Source: Paracoccus sp041927875
Lineage (GTDB): Bacteria > Pseudomonadota > Alphaproteobacteria > Rhodobacterales > Rhodobacteraceae
DNA length: 64,000 nucleotides
Assembly (NCBI RefSeq): GCF_041927875.1
Contig: NZ_JBHFHN010000010.1
Strand: one strand, 5' to 3'
Numbering within the stretch: the first letter of the stretch is position 1; the number at the start of each line of letters is the position of its first letter. A program made the translations under genes and the position numbers. Under the pieces are notes generated by a model. The model was not told where the DNA came from and did no database searches. It saw only the letters and a program-made list of their open reading frames with translations. This document shows, one piece after another, positions 16,922-24,607 of this stretch.

Positions 16922-16958
16922 ACGGCGCCCCAAACGGTTCAGATCAAGGAGGACCACC

Positions 16959-17213
16959 ATGGACCACAGCAAGCACGCGCGGCTGACCGACGCCGATTTT
17001 ACCGACACCACCCTGTCCGGGGCCACGGTCTATGGGCCGGGTGACGAACGCATCGGCCATGTCTCGGAGGTTCTGGGGCGCGGCGCCGATTGCCGCGTTG
17101 TCGTGGATGTCGGCGGCTTTCTGGGACTCGGCGCCAAGCCGGTCGCGGTGAATGCCCGCGAGCTGGATTTCATGCGCGATTCCAGCAACAGCGTTCATGC
17201 CGTCACGACATAG
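16959..17213 (+). CDS. PRC-barrel domain protein, possibly cut by an amber codon
   Basis: Small PRC-barrel protein (84 residues to the first stop) of the type common in alphaproteobacterial stress regulons. Recognisable segments are LSGATVYGPGDERIGHVSEVLG, VVVDVGGFLGLGAKPVAV and ELDFMRD. The reading frame ends at TAG (17211-17213), but the same frame continues TKDDLSSMPEYTG and then TGA at 17253-17255. That extension is just what the C-terminus of such proteins usually looks like. The TAG may therefore be a recent nonsense mutation, a read-through site or a sequence error. Ribosome-binding site AAGGAGG precedes the ATG. Confidence 0.82.
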   Translation: MDHSKHARLTDADFTDTTLSGATVYGPGDERIGHVSEVLGRGADCRVVVDVGGFLGLGAKPVAVNARELDFMRDSSNSVHAVTT

Positions 17214-17337
17214 ACCAAGGATGACCTGTCGTCGATGCCCGAATACACGGGATGATCGGCGGCCCGTCCAGCGCGGAGGGCGATCCGCGCTGGACGACAC
17301 GTGATCCGGCAACCGACCTGTGCGGCACACCCCCGGC

Positions 17338-17844
17338 CTAGGGCTGCGGCGCACCGAAGGCGCCGCAAGCGATGCGGTCGCCCGCATGGCCCGCCGGCTG
17401 GGATTCGTGATCGTCCGGCTGGGAATGAACGACAAAGGCCGCGCCGTCCCCTGCCAGCAGGTCGCGTTCGACGTCGATCCCCGGCATGAACAGTTCGATC
17501 CGCGCGGTGCCATCGGCGCCAATCTCGACATTGGGCAGATCGCCGGGGTGGGGGCCGTCGGCCATCATCACGCCATGCGGGCGTCCAGCCGAAATGTGGC
17601 CGCCCGCCGATGTGAAATCAGCCGCCGAGCAGTCGCCGGTCTCGTGCAGATGGATGGCATGGCTGCCCGCAGGCAGACCCGTCAGATCGACCCTGGCCAG
17701 CGGCACCCCCGATGGCGTGGCGCGCAGCATCACCGCGCCCACGTCGCGCCCCTCGCGGTCCGTCAGGCGTGCGGTCGCCTCGGCACCCTGGGCAGCCTGC
17801 GCCAGGCACAGGCTGACGGCGCCGATCAGTGTCATCATCTTCAT
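17338..17844 (-). CDS. sodC: Cu/Zn superoxide dismutase
   Basis: Periplasmic superoxide dismutase of 168 residues. A signal peptide (MKMMTLIGAVSLCLAQAAQGA) is followed by the SodC metal-site pattern: HLHETGDC (copper ligands and disulfide Cys), GGHISAGRPHGVMMADGPHPGDLPN (bridging and zinc His, zinc Asp) and VVHSQPDDHESQPAGHAGDRIACG (copper His and second disulfide Cys). All key residues appear present. AAGGGAG lies 6 nt before the ATG, and an EcfG-type promoter lies about 45 nt upstream. Detoxifies superoxide outside the cytoplasm. Confidence 0.93.
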   Translation of the reverse strand: MKMMTLIGAVSLCLAQAAQGAEATARLTDREGRDVGAVMLRATPSGVPLARVDLTGLPAGSHAIHLHETGDCSAADFTSAGGHISAGRPHGVMMADGPHPGDLPNVEIGADGTARIELFMPGIDVERDLLAGDGAAFVVHSQPDDHESQPAGHAGDRIACGAFGAPQP

Positions 17845-17890
17845 GCTGAACTCCCTTCGCGTTGTCCGGCGGCTGCCGGTCGGGCGCCTG

Positions 17891-17915
17891 AACCGGCAGC
17901 CCCGCGAAATGTTCC
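17891..17915 (-). promoter_or_regulatory. EcfG-type promoter for sodC
   Basis: Minus-strand GGAAC (17915-17911), 17-nt spacer, GTT (17893-17891), about 47 nt before the sodC ATG at 17844. It sits just past the sigma-factor stop codon, so sodC has its own promoter. Confidence 0.7.
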
Positions 17916-17928
17916 GGGTGCAGCCCCG

Positions 17929-18402
17929 CTAATCGTCGGGTTGCAACTGTTGGCGCAGCAGACTGCGCGCCCGGTTCACACGGCTTTTGATGGTGCCGAT
18001 GTCGCAGGCCAGCAGCTCGGCCGCCTCGATATAGCTGACGCCAAGCGCGCCGACCAACACGATGGCCTCGCGGTAATGCGCGGGCATGTCGTTCAGCGCC
18101 CGCGCCATTTCCCCGGCCATCAGATGCCATTCCTGCGACGGCTTGCTGCGCGGTATCAATGAGGCACAATCCTTGGCTCCGGTCCGTTCGCGCGCGCCCT
18201 TGGCACAGTTGTTCAGAAATCGACTGCGCATGATGCTGAACAGCCAGGCGCGCATGTTGGTCCCGCGTTGGTACTGATGGGCCTTTTCGATGGCGCGCAG
18301 CAGGGTTTCCTGCACCAGATCCTCGGCATCGGGGCCGTTGCGGCATAAAGCCAACGAATAGGCACGCAGCGCCGGGAAATAGGTCATCACGTCGTCGGAC
18401 AT
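17929..18402 (-). CDS. ECF sigma factor, EcfG (ECF15)-like
   Basis: RNA polymerase sigma factor of 157 residues with only regions 2 and 4. Region 2 is seen in DAEDLVQETLLRAIEKAHQY and NMRAWLFSIMRSRFLN. Region 4 is MPAHYREAIVLVGALGVSYI followed by EAAELLACDIGTIKSRVNRA. The REAIVLVGALGxSYxEAA...GTIKSRVNRAR pattern is typical of EcfG, the general stress sigma factor that reads GGAAC-N16/17-GTT promoters, and seven such promoters surround it. No EcfG-type promoter is visible in front of the gene itself. GGAG precedes the ATG. A NepR-like gene lies 1.5 kb away. Confidence 0.82.
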   Translation of the reverse strand: MSDDVMTYFPALRAYSLALCRNGPDAEDLVQETLLRAIEKAHQYQRGTNMRAWLFSIMRSRFLNNCAKGARERTGAKDCASLIPRSKPSQEWHLMAGEMARALNDMPAHYREAIVLVGALGVSYIEAAELLACDIGTIKSRVNRARSLLRQQLQPDD

Positions 18403-18513
18403 TGGCCATCTCCGCTGGGATTACCTTGCTCAACTTGCGCGCGAACCGGGGGTTGCCAAAGACCAACAATTATCAACCCGCAGTTTTCCGCTGACCCGTG
18501 GGTGATGAACCGC

Positions 18514-19281
18514 CTATGACCGCCCGCGCGGTCGCCGCCGGGGGGCGGCAAGCTCGGCAAAGGCCGCCTCGGCGTCCGGGGGCAGGTAAAGGTAATCGTG
18601 ATCGAACTTGCCGGTGCGGATCAGAGCCGCAAGATCGTGAATCGTCAGGCTGCCGTTATACAGCGTGCAAAGCCCCTCATCGCGCAATTCGCCCAGCATT
18701 CGGTTGACGTGAACCGCCGTCATGGCGCAGGCGTCACCGATGTCGGCCTGTGTCAGGGGCATGGCACAGCGCAGCCCCTGACACAGGCCACGGCTGAACT
18801 GTCGCAAGAAGATTTCGGCAAACAGATTGGCCAGACGCGCCCGGCCACGTAGACCGGACAGGCGATAGGTCCAGTATCGATGGATACCCGCCTCCATCAG
18901 CATGATGCGCAGCAACGCCTGTTCGACGGCAGGCGCTGCATGGTGCAGATGCTCGACGGCACTATGGGGTGCCAGCCGCAAGACGGTCGGCGTCAGGCTG
19001 ACCAGATCATGATCGAGATGGCCAAGATAAAAGCTGGGCAGATCCACGAAGTCGCCCGGTATCTGCAACGCGACCAGCCTGCCACGGCTTTTGCCGTCGT
19101 GGCGATAACGGCCCACAAAGCCCTGCGCCAGAAAGGCTGACTGGAAGATCGGCGTATTGGCCCGCACCACGATTTGCCGCGCATCATGGCGGCCGACGCC
19201 TTGAAAGATCCGGGTCAGCTCATCAGCATCGCGCCGCGCCAGCAGGCCGGGATAAGCGTGGCCCAGAAGAAGACCCGGCAT
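18514..19281 (-). CDS. Crp/Fnr-family transcriptional regulator
   Basis: Regulator of about 255 residues. It has an N-terminal cyclic-nucleotide-binding-like fold (ANTPIFQSAFLAQGFVGRYR, LQIPGDFVDLPSFYLGHLDH) and a C-terminal Crp-type helix-turn-helix (LTQADIGDACAMTAVHVNRM followed by LGELRDEGL). No Fnr-type N-terminal Cys cluster is visible, so it is probably not an oxygen sensor. The start at 19281 is preferred because AAGGGG lies 8 nt before it; the in-frame extension to 19353 has no good start. It resembles the DNR/CooA-like regulators often found next to stress genes. Ligand unknown. Confidence 0.85.
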   Translation of the reverse strand: MPGLLLGHAYPGLLARRDADELTRIFQGVGRHDARQIVVRANTPIFQSAFLAQGFVGRYRHDGKSRGRLVALQIPGDFVDLPSFYLGHLDHDLVSLTPTVLRLAPHSAVEHLHHAAPAVEQALLRIMLMEAGIHRYWTYRLSGLRGRARLANLFAEIFLRQFSRGLCQGLRCAMPLTQADIGDACAMTAVHVNRMLGELRDEGLCTLYNGSLTIHDLAALIRTGKFDHDYLYLPPDAEAAFAELAAPRRRPRGRS

Positions 19282-19508
19282 GGCACGCCCCTTTATTTGC
19301 CGCCTGGCCAGGACGCGGAAGGCAACGGTGACCGTCAGGCCCGACCGCCGCATGAGGTGCCGCCACAGACCTCGACCTCATGGGGTGTAACATCGCAGGC
19401 GGGGTTTGGTTCCGGCTTGGCCGATGCGATCACGCGGGCCGGCGGAAAAGGGTCGCCAGCGGCAGGGCCTGCCGCTGGCTGTGGGTCAGCGGGGCCGACG
19501 CCACCCCA

Positions 19509-20315
19509 TCAGGCGCGGGTGGTCGCACCGCCCTGCGTCGTGGCGCCGGAGCGGCCGGACTGATCGGTCTTGCCGCCGCCTTTGGCGCCATCGCGATCGT
19601 CGCCCTTGTCGCCCTTGTCGCCCGTGGCCCGGACGCGCAGGTTGTTCTGCACATGGGTCACACCCGACACGGCCTCGATACAATCCTCGGCCCGGCGTTT
19701 GGCATGGCGGTCCTCGACATGGCCGTCAAGGGTGACTTCCCCCAGCGATACCGACACTTCGATGTTCGACGCATCCAGCATGTCGTCATCGCTCAGCCGG
19801 TCACAGGCATCTTCGGCGATGCGATCATCCGAACGGGTGTATCCCTTCGGCCCGCGGCCCCGGTGCAACCCAGCGCCCGCGGCGGTCTGATCGTCGCGCT
19901 GACCCATCCCCTCACGGCGGCCAGACGCTGCCCGGGTTCGGTCGTCGGCCCACAGATACGAGCCATCCTCGCGGTTGTTGCGATCCCGGTCATCGTCCCG
20001 GCGGCGGCTATCGTCGCCACGCATCCCGCCCGGCGGATAACTGTAACCCGTCCCGCCGTAACCCGGCCACCGGTCGCGCGCCCGGTCGTCGCGGTCATCC
20101 CAGCCGCGTTCGTCATAACCACGAGAGGGTTCGGACCAGCGTGTCTCGCGCTGCATCCGGCCACTGCCGCGCATGTCCGACCCGCCGTCCTCTCTCCAGT
20201 CCTCGCGCGGGCCGCGCCGCATGTCCTGCGCCGCACGGTCGCGATAGCGATAGCGGCGATCGTCATCGTCATAGGCTTCGGGGCGATCCCGGTTGTCGTT
20301 GTCATAGCGTGCCAT
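19509..20315 (-). CDS. BON-domain protein with long disordered N-terminus
   Basis: About 268 residues. The first 160 are low-complexity and highly charged (Asp/Arg/Tyr/Gly-rich). A BON domain follows: YTRSDDRIAEDACDRLSDDD, then NIEVSVSLGEVTLDGHVEDR and a final VSGVTHVQNNLRV. A Gly/Lys/Thr tail ends the protein. BON domains bind membrane surfaces or phospholipids in OsmY-type stress proteins, but no signal peptide is seen here. AGGAGG precedes the ATG. It lies 92 nt after the WFGD-repeat gene, to which its first residues (MARY) are similar, and the two are probably co-transcribed. Confidence 0.82.
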   Translation of the reverse strand: MARYDNDNRDRPEAYDDDDRRYRYRDRAAQDMRRGPREDWREDGGSDMRGSGRMQRETRWSEPSRGYDERGWDDRDDRARDRWPGYGGTGYSYPPGGMRGDDSRRRDDDRDRNNREDGSYLWADDRTRAASGRREGMGQRDDQTAAGAGLHRGRGPKGYTRSDDRIAEDACDRLSDDDMLDASNIEVSVSLGEVTLDGHVEDRHAKRRAEDCIEAVSGVTHVQNNLRVRATGDKGDKGDDRDGAKGGGKTDQSGRSGATTQGGATTRA

Positions 20316-20407
20316 GGTGTTCCTCCTGGCGATCATCTGGTTGATTGTGGGTGAACCGCTGCCGGTCGGCAGGGCGGACCTTTCGGCCCGCCCCTTCGGC
20401 CGGCTGT

Positions 20408-20953
20408 TCAGCGGCGATAGCGGCGATCGTCGTCATCATCGTCGCGGCGGTTTTCCCATCCGCGCCGCGCCGCCTCGGCATGACCACGCGAGTCTCCGAA
20501 CCAGCCGCCCTGGCCATGATCGCGCGATCCCTGGCGGCCATAGTCGTCGCGGCCCCCGTAGGCGCGGCGGTCATCGCGATCGTCGCGGCCATAGCGATAC
20601 CGGTCGTCATAGCGACGGTCGTCGTCATCATGGCGACGCGCCGATTGCGAGGGGCGATCATCATCATCGCCGCGACGGCCTTCCCAGCCACGGCGCGCCG
20701 CATCGGAATGGCCGCGCGGATCGCCGAACCAGCCGCCCTGCCCGTGATCGCGCCCGTAATCGCGCCCGTCCCGGCGATCATCGTCATAGCCACGGCCATA
20801 GCTGCGGCGGTCATCATCGTAACGACCCATCCCGCGCGGGCGCCCATCGTCATCGTCGCGCGAACGGCGGTCGTCCCTGCGGTCATAGCCCTCGTGATCA
20901 CTGACGAACCGACCATAGCGGTCGCGTTCGAGCATGTTGGAATAGCGTGCCAT
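20408..20953 (-). CDS. Disordered Arg/Asp-rich protein with two WFGD motifs
   Basis: About 181 residues, nearly all Arg, Asp, Gly and Tyr, predicted by eye to be disordered. Two near-identical copies of a motif, DHGQGGWFGD followed by xRGHxxAARRGWExRR, occur near residues 67-94 and 145-172. This motif recurs in small stress proteins of alphaproteobacteria; its function is not known to me. The second of two consecutive ATGs (20953) is preferred because AGGAGG is 5 nt before it. An EcfG-type promoter lies about 70 nt upstream. Confidence 0.7.
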   Translation of the reverse strand: MARYSNMLERDRYGRFVSDHEGYDRRDDRRSRDDDDGRPRGMGRYDDDRRSYGRGYDDDRRDGRDYGRDHGQGGWFGDPRGHSDAARRGWEGRRGDDDDRPSQSARRHDDDDRRYDDRYRYGRDDRDDRRAYGGRDDYGRQGSRDHGQGGWFGDSRGHAEAARRGWENRRDDDDDDRRYRR

Positions 20954-21023
20954 CATATCCTCCTGTGATGTCCGGGCCAGGATGGCCCACCCCTTCGCGT
21001 GATGCCGCGAAAGAGGGCCGAAG

Positions 21024-21048
21024 AACCGGAAGCGCCGTGAAATGTTCC
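21024..21048 (-). promoter_or_regulatory. EcfG-type promoter for the WFGD-repeat gene
   Basis: Minus-strand GGAAC (21048-21044), 17-nt spacer, GTT (21026-21024), about 70 nt before the ATG at 20953. Confidence 0.7.
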
Positions 21049-21218
21049 CGCCCGTGCGAAAGGCGGACAAACGGCGCCTGTCGCGGGATGGCGCGCGGGC
21101 TGTTGCGCAGCCACCGCGTCTTGCGCGCGCCCCGCAAAGGCCGATGGCAACTAGGCACGAAGAACGACACGTTCGGGTTCCCGATGCCATGACGATCCGG
21201 GGCTGCCATCTGTGAAAT

Positions 21219-21400
21219 CCAGAAGCCCATCGCGTGGGTGACCCGCTTGATGATGCGGTGGTCCTGCTCAAGGATGGTGTTCACATTTTTGACCTGACGG
21301 ATCTTCACCCTGCGGCCTGCGCTGCCCTTCTCGATGACCGCCTGTCGGTTCGGCGTGGTGTGGTGCGGTCAACGGCTATGCCGCGTTCTGCGAGGTTTCG
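21219..21400 (-). pseudogene. Decayed IS6-family transposase, internal deletion
   Basis: On the minus strand, 21400-21359 reads RNLAERGIAVDRTT, matching the IS6 segment before the DDE core. In a different frame, 21308-21219 reads VKIRQVKNVNTILEQDHRII followed by KRVTHAMGFW, matching the conserved IS6 C-terminal part (vkylNNivEqDHRaiKRrvrpMxGF). The intervening DDE core is missing and the frame changes, so this is an inactive remnant. It is on the opposite strand from the similar remnant at 13967. The rest of the 20954-21608 gap holds only promoters. Confidence 0.65.
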
Positions 21401-21503
21401 GCAGGAAACGGAAGATCTGCGACCGTGTCGTCGATGGCACCCCGCCATTGTTCCGCACTAAAACCCTAAATTTTTCGGCCAACACGGTCCAATCCCGCTG
21501 CGG

Positions 21504-21532
21504 TTTTGTTGACAAATATACTCGCCTATAAT
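21504..21532 (+). promoter_or_regulatory. Candidate promoter of the siderophore-receptor operon
   Basis: A perfect TATAAT -10 (21527-21532) lies about 77 nt before the receptor ATG. A TTGACA (21509-21514) is present but only 12 nt away; the hexamer at the usual 17-nt distance is a poor TTTTGT. TGA-N9-TCG (21510-21524) is close to the TGA-N9-TCA pattern of RirA iron-response sites, so iron repression here is plausible but unproven. Confidence 0.4.
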
Positions 21533-21608
21533 AACGCGGCGGCCAGTGAAGCTGCGGCCATTCGCCATCCAGCGATCAACCCGCCTTTGCCCAACATTCA
21601 GGATCACC

Positions 21609-23729
21609 ATGCCCGAACTGACCGAACTGAGCGTGTCGCTGCGCCGCACCCTGCTGGCAGGCGTCAGCCTGCTGGCGCTGACCCCCGCCGTTGCCCAAGA
21701 ACCCGCCACCGACGCGGTAACGCTGAAAACCATCGTGCTGACCGCTACCACCGACGCCAGCGTGCAGGCCGAAGGCTATGTTGCCAGCCAGGCGCAGGCC
21801 GCGACGAAATCCGACACGCCGATTGCCGAGACCCAGCAATCCGTGTCCGTCGTCACGGTCGATCAGATCCGCGATCAGGGCGCGGCCTCGCTGGGGCAGG
21901 CGCTGTCCTATACGGCGGGCGTGTCCGGCCAGCCCTACGGCGCCGATCCGCGCTTTGACGATCCGGTCATGCGCGGCTTTCCGTCAAGCGCGGGGCAATA
22001 TGTCAACGGCCTGCGCTCGCTGCGGACCTTTGGCGCGACCGGGGTGGAAACCTATGGCATGCAGCAGATCGAGGTGCTGAAAGGCCCGTCATCGTCGCTG
22101 TATGGTGCGGGATCGCCGGCCGGGATCGTCAATCAGGTGCAGAAGCGCGCGCAGGACGCCGATTTCGGTGAGACCGGCGCGGGCGTTGACAGCAATGGCG
22201 GCGCCGAGGCGTATTTCGACGTCAACCGCGCCCCGACCGAGACGCTGTCCTGGCGGGTGACCGGGATCGGCCGTCACAGCGTGCAAAGCATTGACGAACT
22301 GACCAACGATCGCGGCTATCTGGCGGGTGCGATGCGGTGGCGGCCGAGTGATGCGACGACGATCGACGTGATGGCGTCCCACACCAAGGACGGGCCGTCA
22401 TCCCCCGCGCGGGTGCCTTATGCGCTGACCCGTCTGGCCGGGGCGGACAGGTTGTCCGATTTCTATGCGGGCGAAGAAAACCTGGACGACAGCGACCGCC
22501 GCACCACCAATCTGGGCATCGAGATTGCGCATGAATTCGACAATGGCTGGCGGCTGGAACAGGGTTTCCGCGCCGAGTCCTTCGACTGGGCCTATAGCAG
22601 CGTCTATTCCAGCGGGCTAAGCGCCGATGGCAGCCAGGTCCTGCGCGGCTATATCGACCAGAACGAGGACAGCCGCAGCGTCAATCTGGACACCCGCCTG
22701 AAGGGCGAGGTCGTGACCGGCGCGGCCACCCATCGGCTGCTGTTCGGCCTCGACATCCGCCAGTATGACGCCGAAACCACCACCGGCTTTGCCAATGCAA
22801 CGCCGCTGGACTGGCGCGACCCGGCCTATGGCACGATGCCGCGGCCGACCGCGTTCTGGTACAACAGCGCCAACGACCTCAGCCTGCGTCAGATCGGCAT
22901 CTATGCCCAGGACGAGATCGAGATGGGCAACTGGCGCGCATCAGTGGCGCTGCGCCATGACCGCGCAAGCCAATGGGGCACCACCTATACCAATTTTGCC
23001 GGCAGCAAAGTCGTCGATCAGACCGACAGCGCCACCAGCGGCCGCGCCGGGATCGGCTACCAGATGGCGGGCGGGCTGATGCCCTACCTCAGCTATTCGA
23101 CCTCGTTCGATCCGCAGATCGGCGCGGATGTCGACGGCAATGTGCTGAAACCCACCACCGGCAAGCAGTGGGAGCTGGGCGTGAAATACCAGCCCGAGGG
23201 CTTTGACGGCACCATCACCGCCGCGCTCTATGACCTGCGGCAGGACAATGTGACCGTCAGGACCAAGGTGAACGGCGTGTCCGGCAGCCGGCAGGTGGGC
23301 GAGGTCAAGTCGCAGGGGCTTGAACTGGAAGCGACCGGCAGCCTTGGCGCCTGGGATCTGCGCGGCGGCTATGCCTTTAACGACACCACCCAGATCGGCG
23401 GGCCGGGTGACGGCAAGCCGCTGACCGACGCGCCCCGGCATCTGGTCAGCCTGTGGGCCTCGCATCGGTTCGACAACGGCTGGCAGGTCGGCGGCGGCAT
23501 CCGCCATGTCGGTGCGCATGACGGCTACAGCTATGACTACAGCCAGACCTACAAGGTCGATGCCGTCACGCTGGTCGATCTGGGCGTCAGCTATCACAAG
23601 GGTCCGCTGTCGGCGCAGGTCAATGTCACGAACCTTGCGGACAAGGCCTATGTCGCGAATTGCAACGGTTTTGGCTGCAATTACGGCGAAGGTCGCAGCC
23701 TGCGCGCCGGGGTCAACTGGCGGTGGTAA
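21609..23729 (+). CDS. TonB-dependent siderophore receptor
   Basis: Outer-membrane receptor for an iron-siderophore complex, about 706 residues, full length. A signal peptide ends near ALTPAVAQE. The plug domain carries AETQQSVSVVTVDQIRDQGA, YTAGVSGQPYGADPRFDDPV and QQIEVLKGPSSSLYGAGSPA with GIVNQVQK, the ferric-hydroxamate (FhuA/FoxA/FegA) type pattern. A 22-strand barrel follows, ending GVNWRW with an aromatic C-terminus. The ATG at 21609 is chosen because it begins the signal peptide. An FhuDBC-type importer follows directly. The exact siderophore is unknown. Confidence 0.9.
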   Translation: MPELTELSVSLRRTLLAGVSLLALTPAVAQEPATDAVTLKTIVLTATTDASVQAEGYVASQAQAATKSDTPIAETQQSVSVVTVDQIRDQGAASLGQALSYTAGVSGQPYGADPRFDDPVMRGFPSSAGQYVNGLRSLRTFGATGVETYGMQQIEVLKGPSSSLYGAGSPAGIVNQVQKRAQDADFGETGAGVDSNGGAEAYFDVNRAPTETLSWRVTGIGRHSVQSIDELTNDRGYLAGAMRWRPSDATTIDVMASHTKDGPSSPARVPYALTRLAGADRLSDFYAGEENLDDSDRRTTNLGIEIAHEFDNGWRLEQGFRAESFDWAYSSVYSSGLSADGSQVLRGYIDQNEDSRSVNLDTRLKGEVVTGAATHRLLFGLDIRQYDAETTTGFANATPLDWRDPAYGTMPRPTAFWYNSANDLSLRQIGIYAQDEIEMGNWRASVALRHDRASQWGTTYTNFAGSKVVDQTDSATSGRAGIGYQMAGGLMPYLSYSTSFDPQIGADVDGNVLKPTTGKQWELGVKYQPEGFDGTITAALYDLRQDNVTVRTKVNGVSGSRQVGEVKSQGLELEATGSLGAWDLRGGYAFNDTTQIGGPGDGKPLTDAPRHLVSLWASHRFDNGWQVGGGIRHVGAHDGYSYDYSQTYKVDAVTLVDLGVSYHKGPLSAQVNVTNLADKAYVANCNGFGCNYGEGRSLRAGVNWRW

Positions 23730-24607
23730 GCCGGGCGGCCCTGCCGCCCTGCCCGGACCGGCGCGCGGTTCTGGCCGGGCTGGCGGCGCTGGCGGTGCAT
23801 CCGGCGTTGGGTGCAACGCCCGCGCCCCGGCTGGCTGCTATCGACTGGGCGATGCTGGAAACGGCGGCGGCGGTGGGCCATATGCCCGTCGCCGCCTGCG
23901 AACTGATGCGCTTTCGCGCCGATGCGGCGACGCCGACCATCCCGGCCAAGGTCGTGGACCTTGGCCTGCGCGGCGCCCCGAACCTGGAACTGTTGCAGCT
24001 GCTGCGGCCCGGCCTGATCCTCAGCTCACCCTTTTATGCGGCGATGGAATCGCGGCTGTCGCAGATCGCGCCGGTGCTGTCGCTGCCGTTCTACGATCCC
24101 GGCCAGCCGCCCCTGCCGCGCGCCTTCGCGGCCTTGACGCAGGTCGCGCAGGCGGTGGGCGACCCCGCGGCGGGCGAGCGCGCGGCGGCAGACGCCAACG
24201 CGCGGCTGGACCGATTGGCGCAACGGCTGCGCAAGGCGGCCGCGCGTCCGTTCGCCGTGGTCGAGCTGGGCGACGCGCAGCACATGCGGGTGTTCGGCGA
24301 TGACAGCCTGTTCGGGTCGACGCTGGCCCGGCTGGGGCTGGCGAATGCGTTTCAGGGTGCGACGCGGTTCAGCTTTCTGGCGCCGGTGCCGATCACCGAA
24401 CTGGCCGCGCGGGCGACCGCCCGGCTGATCCTGATCGGCCCGCCGCCGCCCGAGGCGCGGGCGGCGCTGCGCCGGTCCGTCCTGTGGCAGCGCCTGCCGG
24501 CCGTGGCGGCCGGGCGGGTGCATGAATTGCCGGTGATGAACGGCTTTGGCGCCGTGCCTGCCGCGCTGCGGTTTGCCTCTGCGCTGGCCGACGCGGTGGG
24601 CGCATGA
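23723..24607 (+). CDS. Iron-siderophore ABC transporter substrate-binding protein (FhuD-like)
   Basis: Periplasmic binding protein of the FhuD/FepB class, about 294 residues. The proposed GTG start at 23723 overlaps the receptor stop, and the signal sequence contains a twin-arginine-like RRAVLAGLAALAVHPALGA, as FhuD proteins often do. Family segments: VVDLGLRGAPNLELLQLLRP, PGLILSSPFYAAMESRLSQI, LGDAQHMRVFGDDSLFGSTL and WQRLPAVAAGRVHELPVMNG. The stop overlaps the permease ATG. Confidence 0.87.
   Translation: MVSRAALPPCPDRRAVLAGLAALAVHPALGATPAPRLAAIDWAMLETAAAVGHMPVAACELMRFRADAATPTIPAKVVDLGLRGAPNLELLQLLRPGLILSSPFYAAMESRLSQIAPVLSLPFYDPGQPPLPRAFAALTQVAQAVGDPAAGERAAADANARLDRLAQRLRKAAARPFAVVELGDAQHMRVFGDDSLFGSTLARLGLANAFQGATRFSFLAPVPITELAARATARLILIGPPPPEARAALRRSVLWQRLPAVAAGRVHELPVMNGFGAVPAALRFASALADAVGA

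Noticed and set aside
17945..17955. Nine-base match (AACTGTTGG) between the start of the 32-nt segment of the degenerate CRISPR unit and the sigma-factor gene
   Set aside because: A 9-base match is expected about once by chance in both strands of 64 kb, and the preceding bases (TGC) are not a usual I-E PAM.
18403..18513. Autoregulatory EcfG promoter before the sigma-factor gene
   Set aside because: No GGAAC-N16/17-GTT is present in the gap between the Crp-type gene and the sigma-factor gene.
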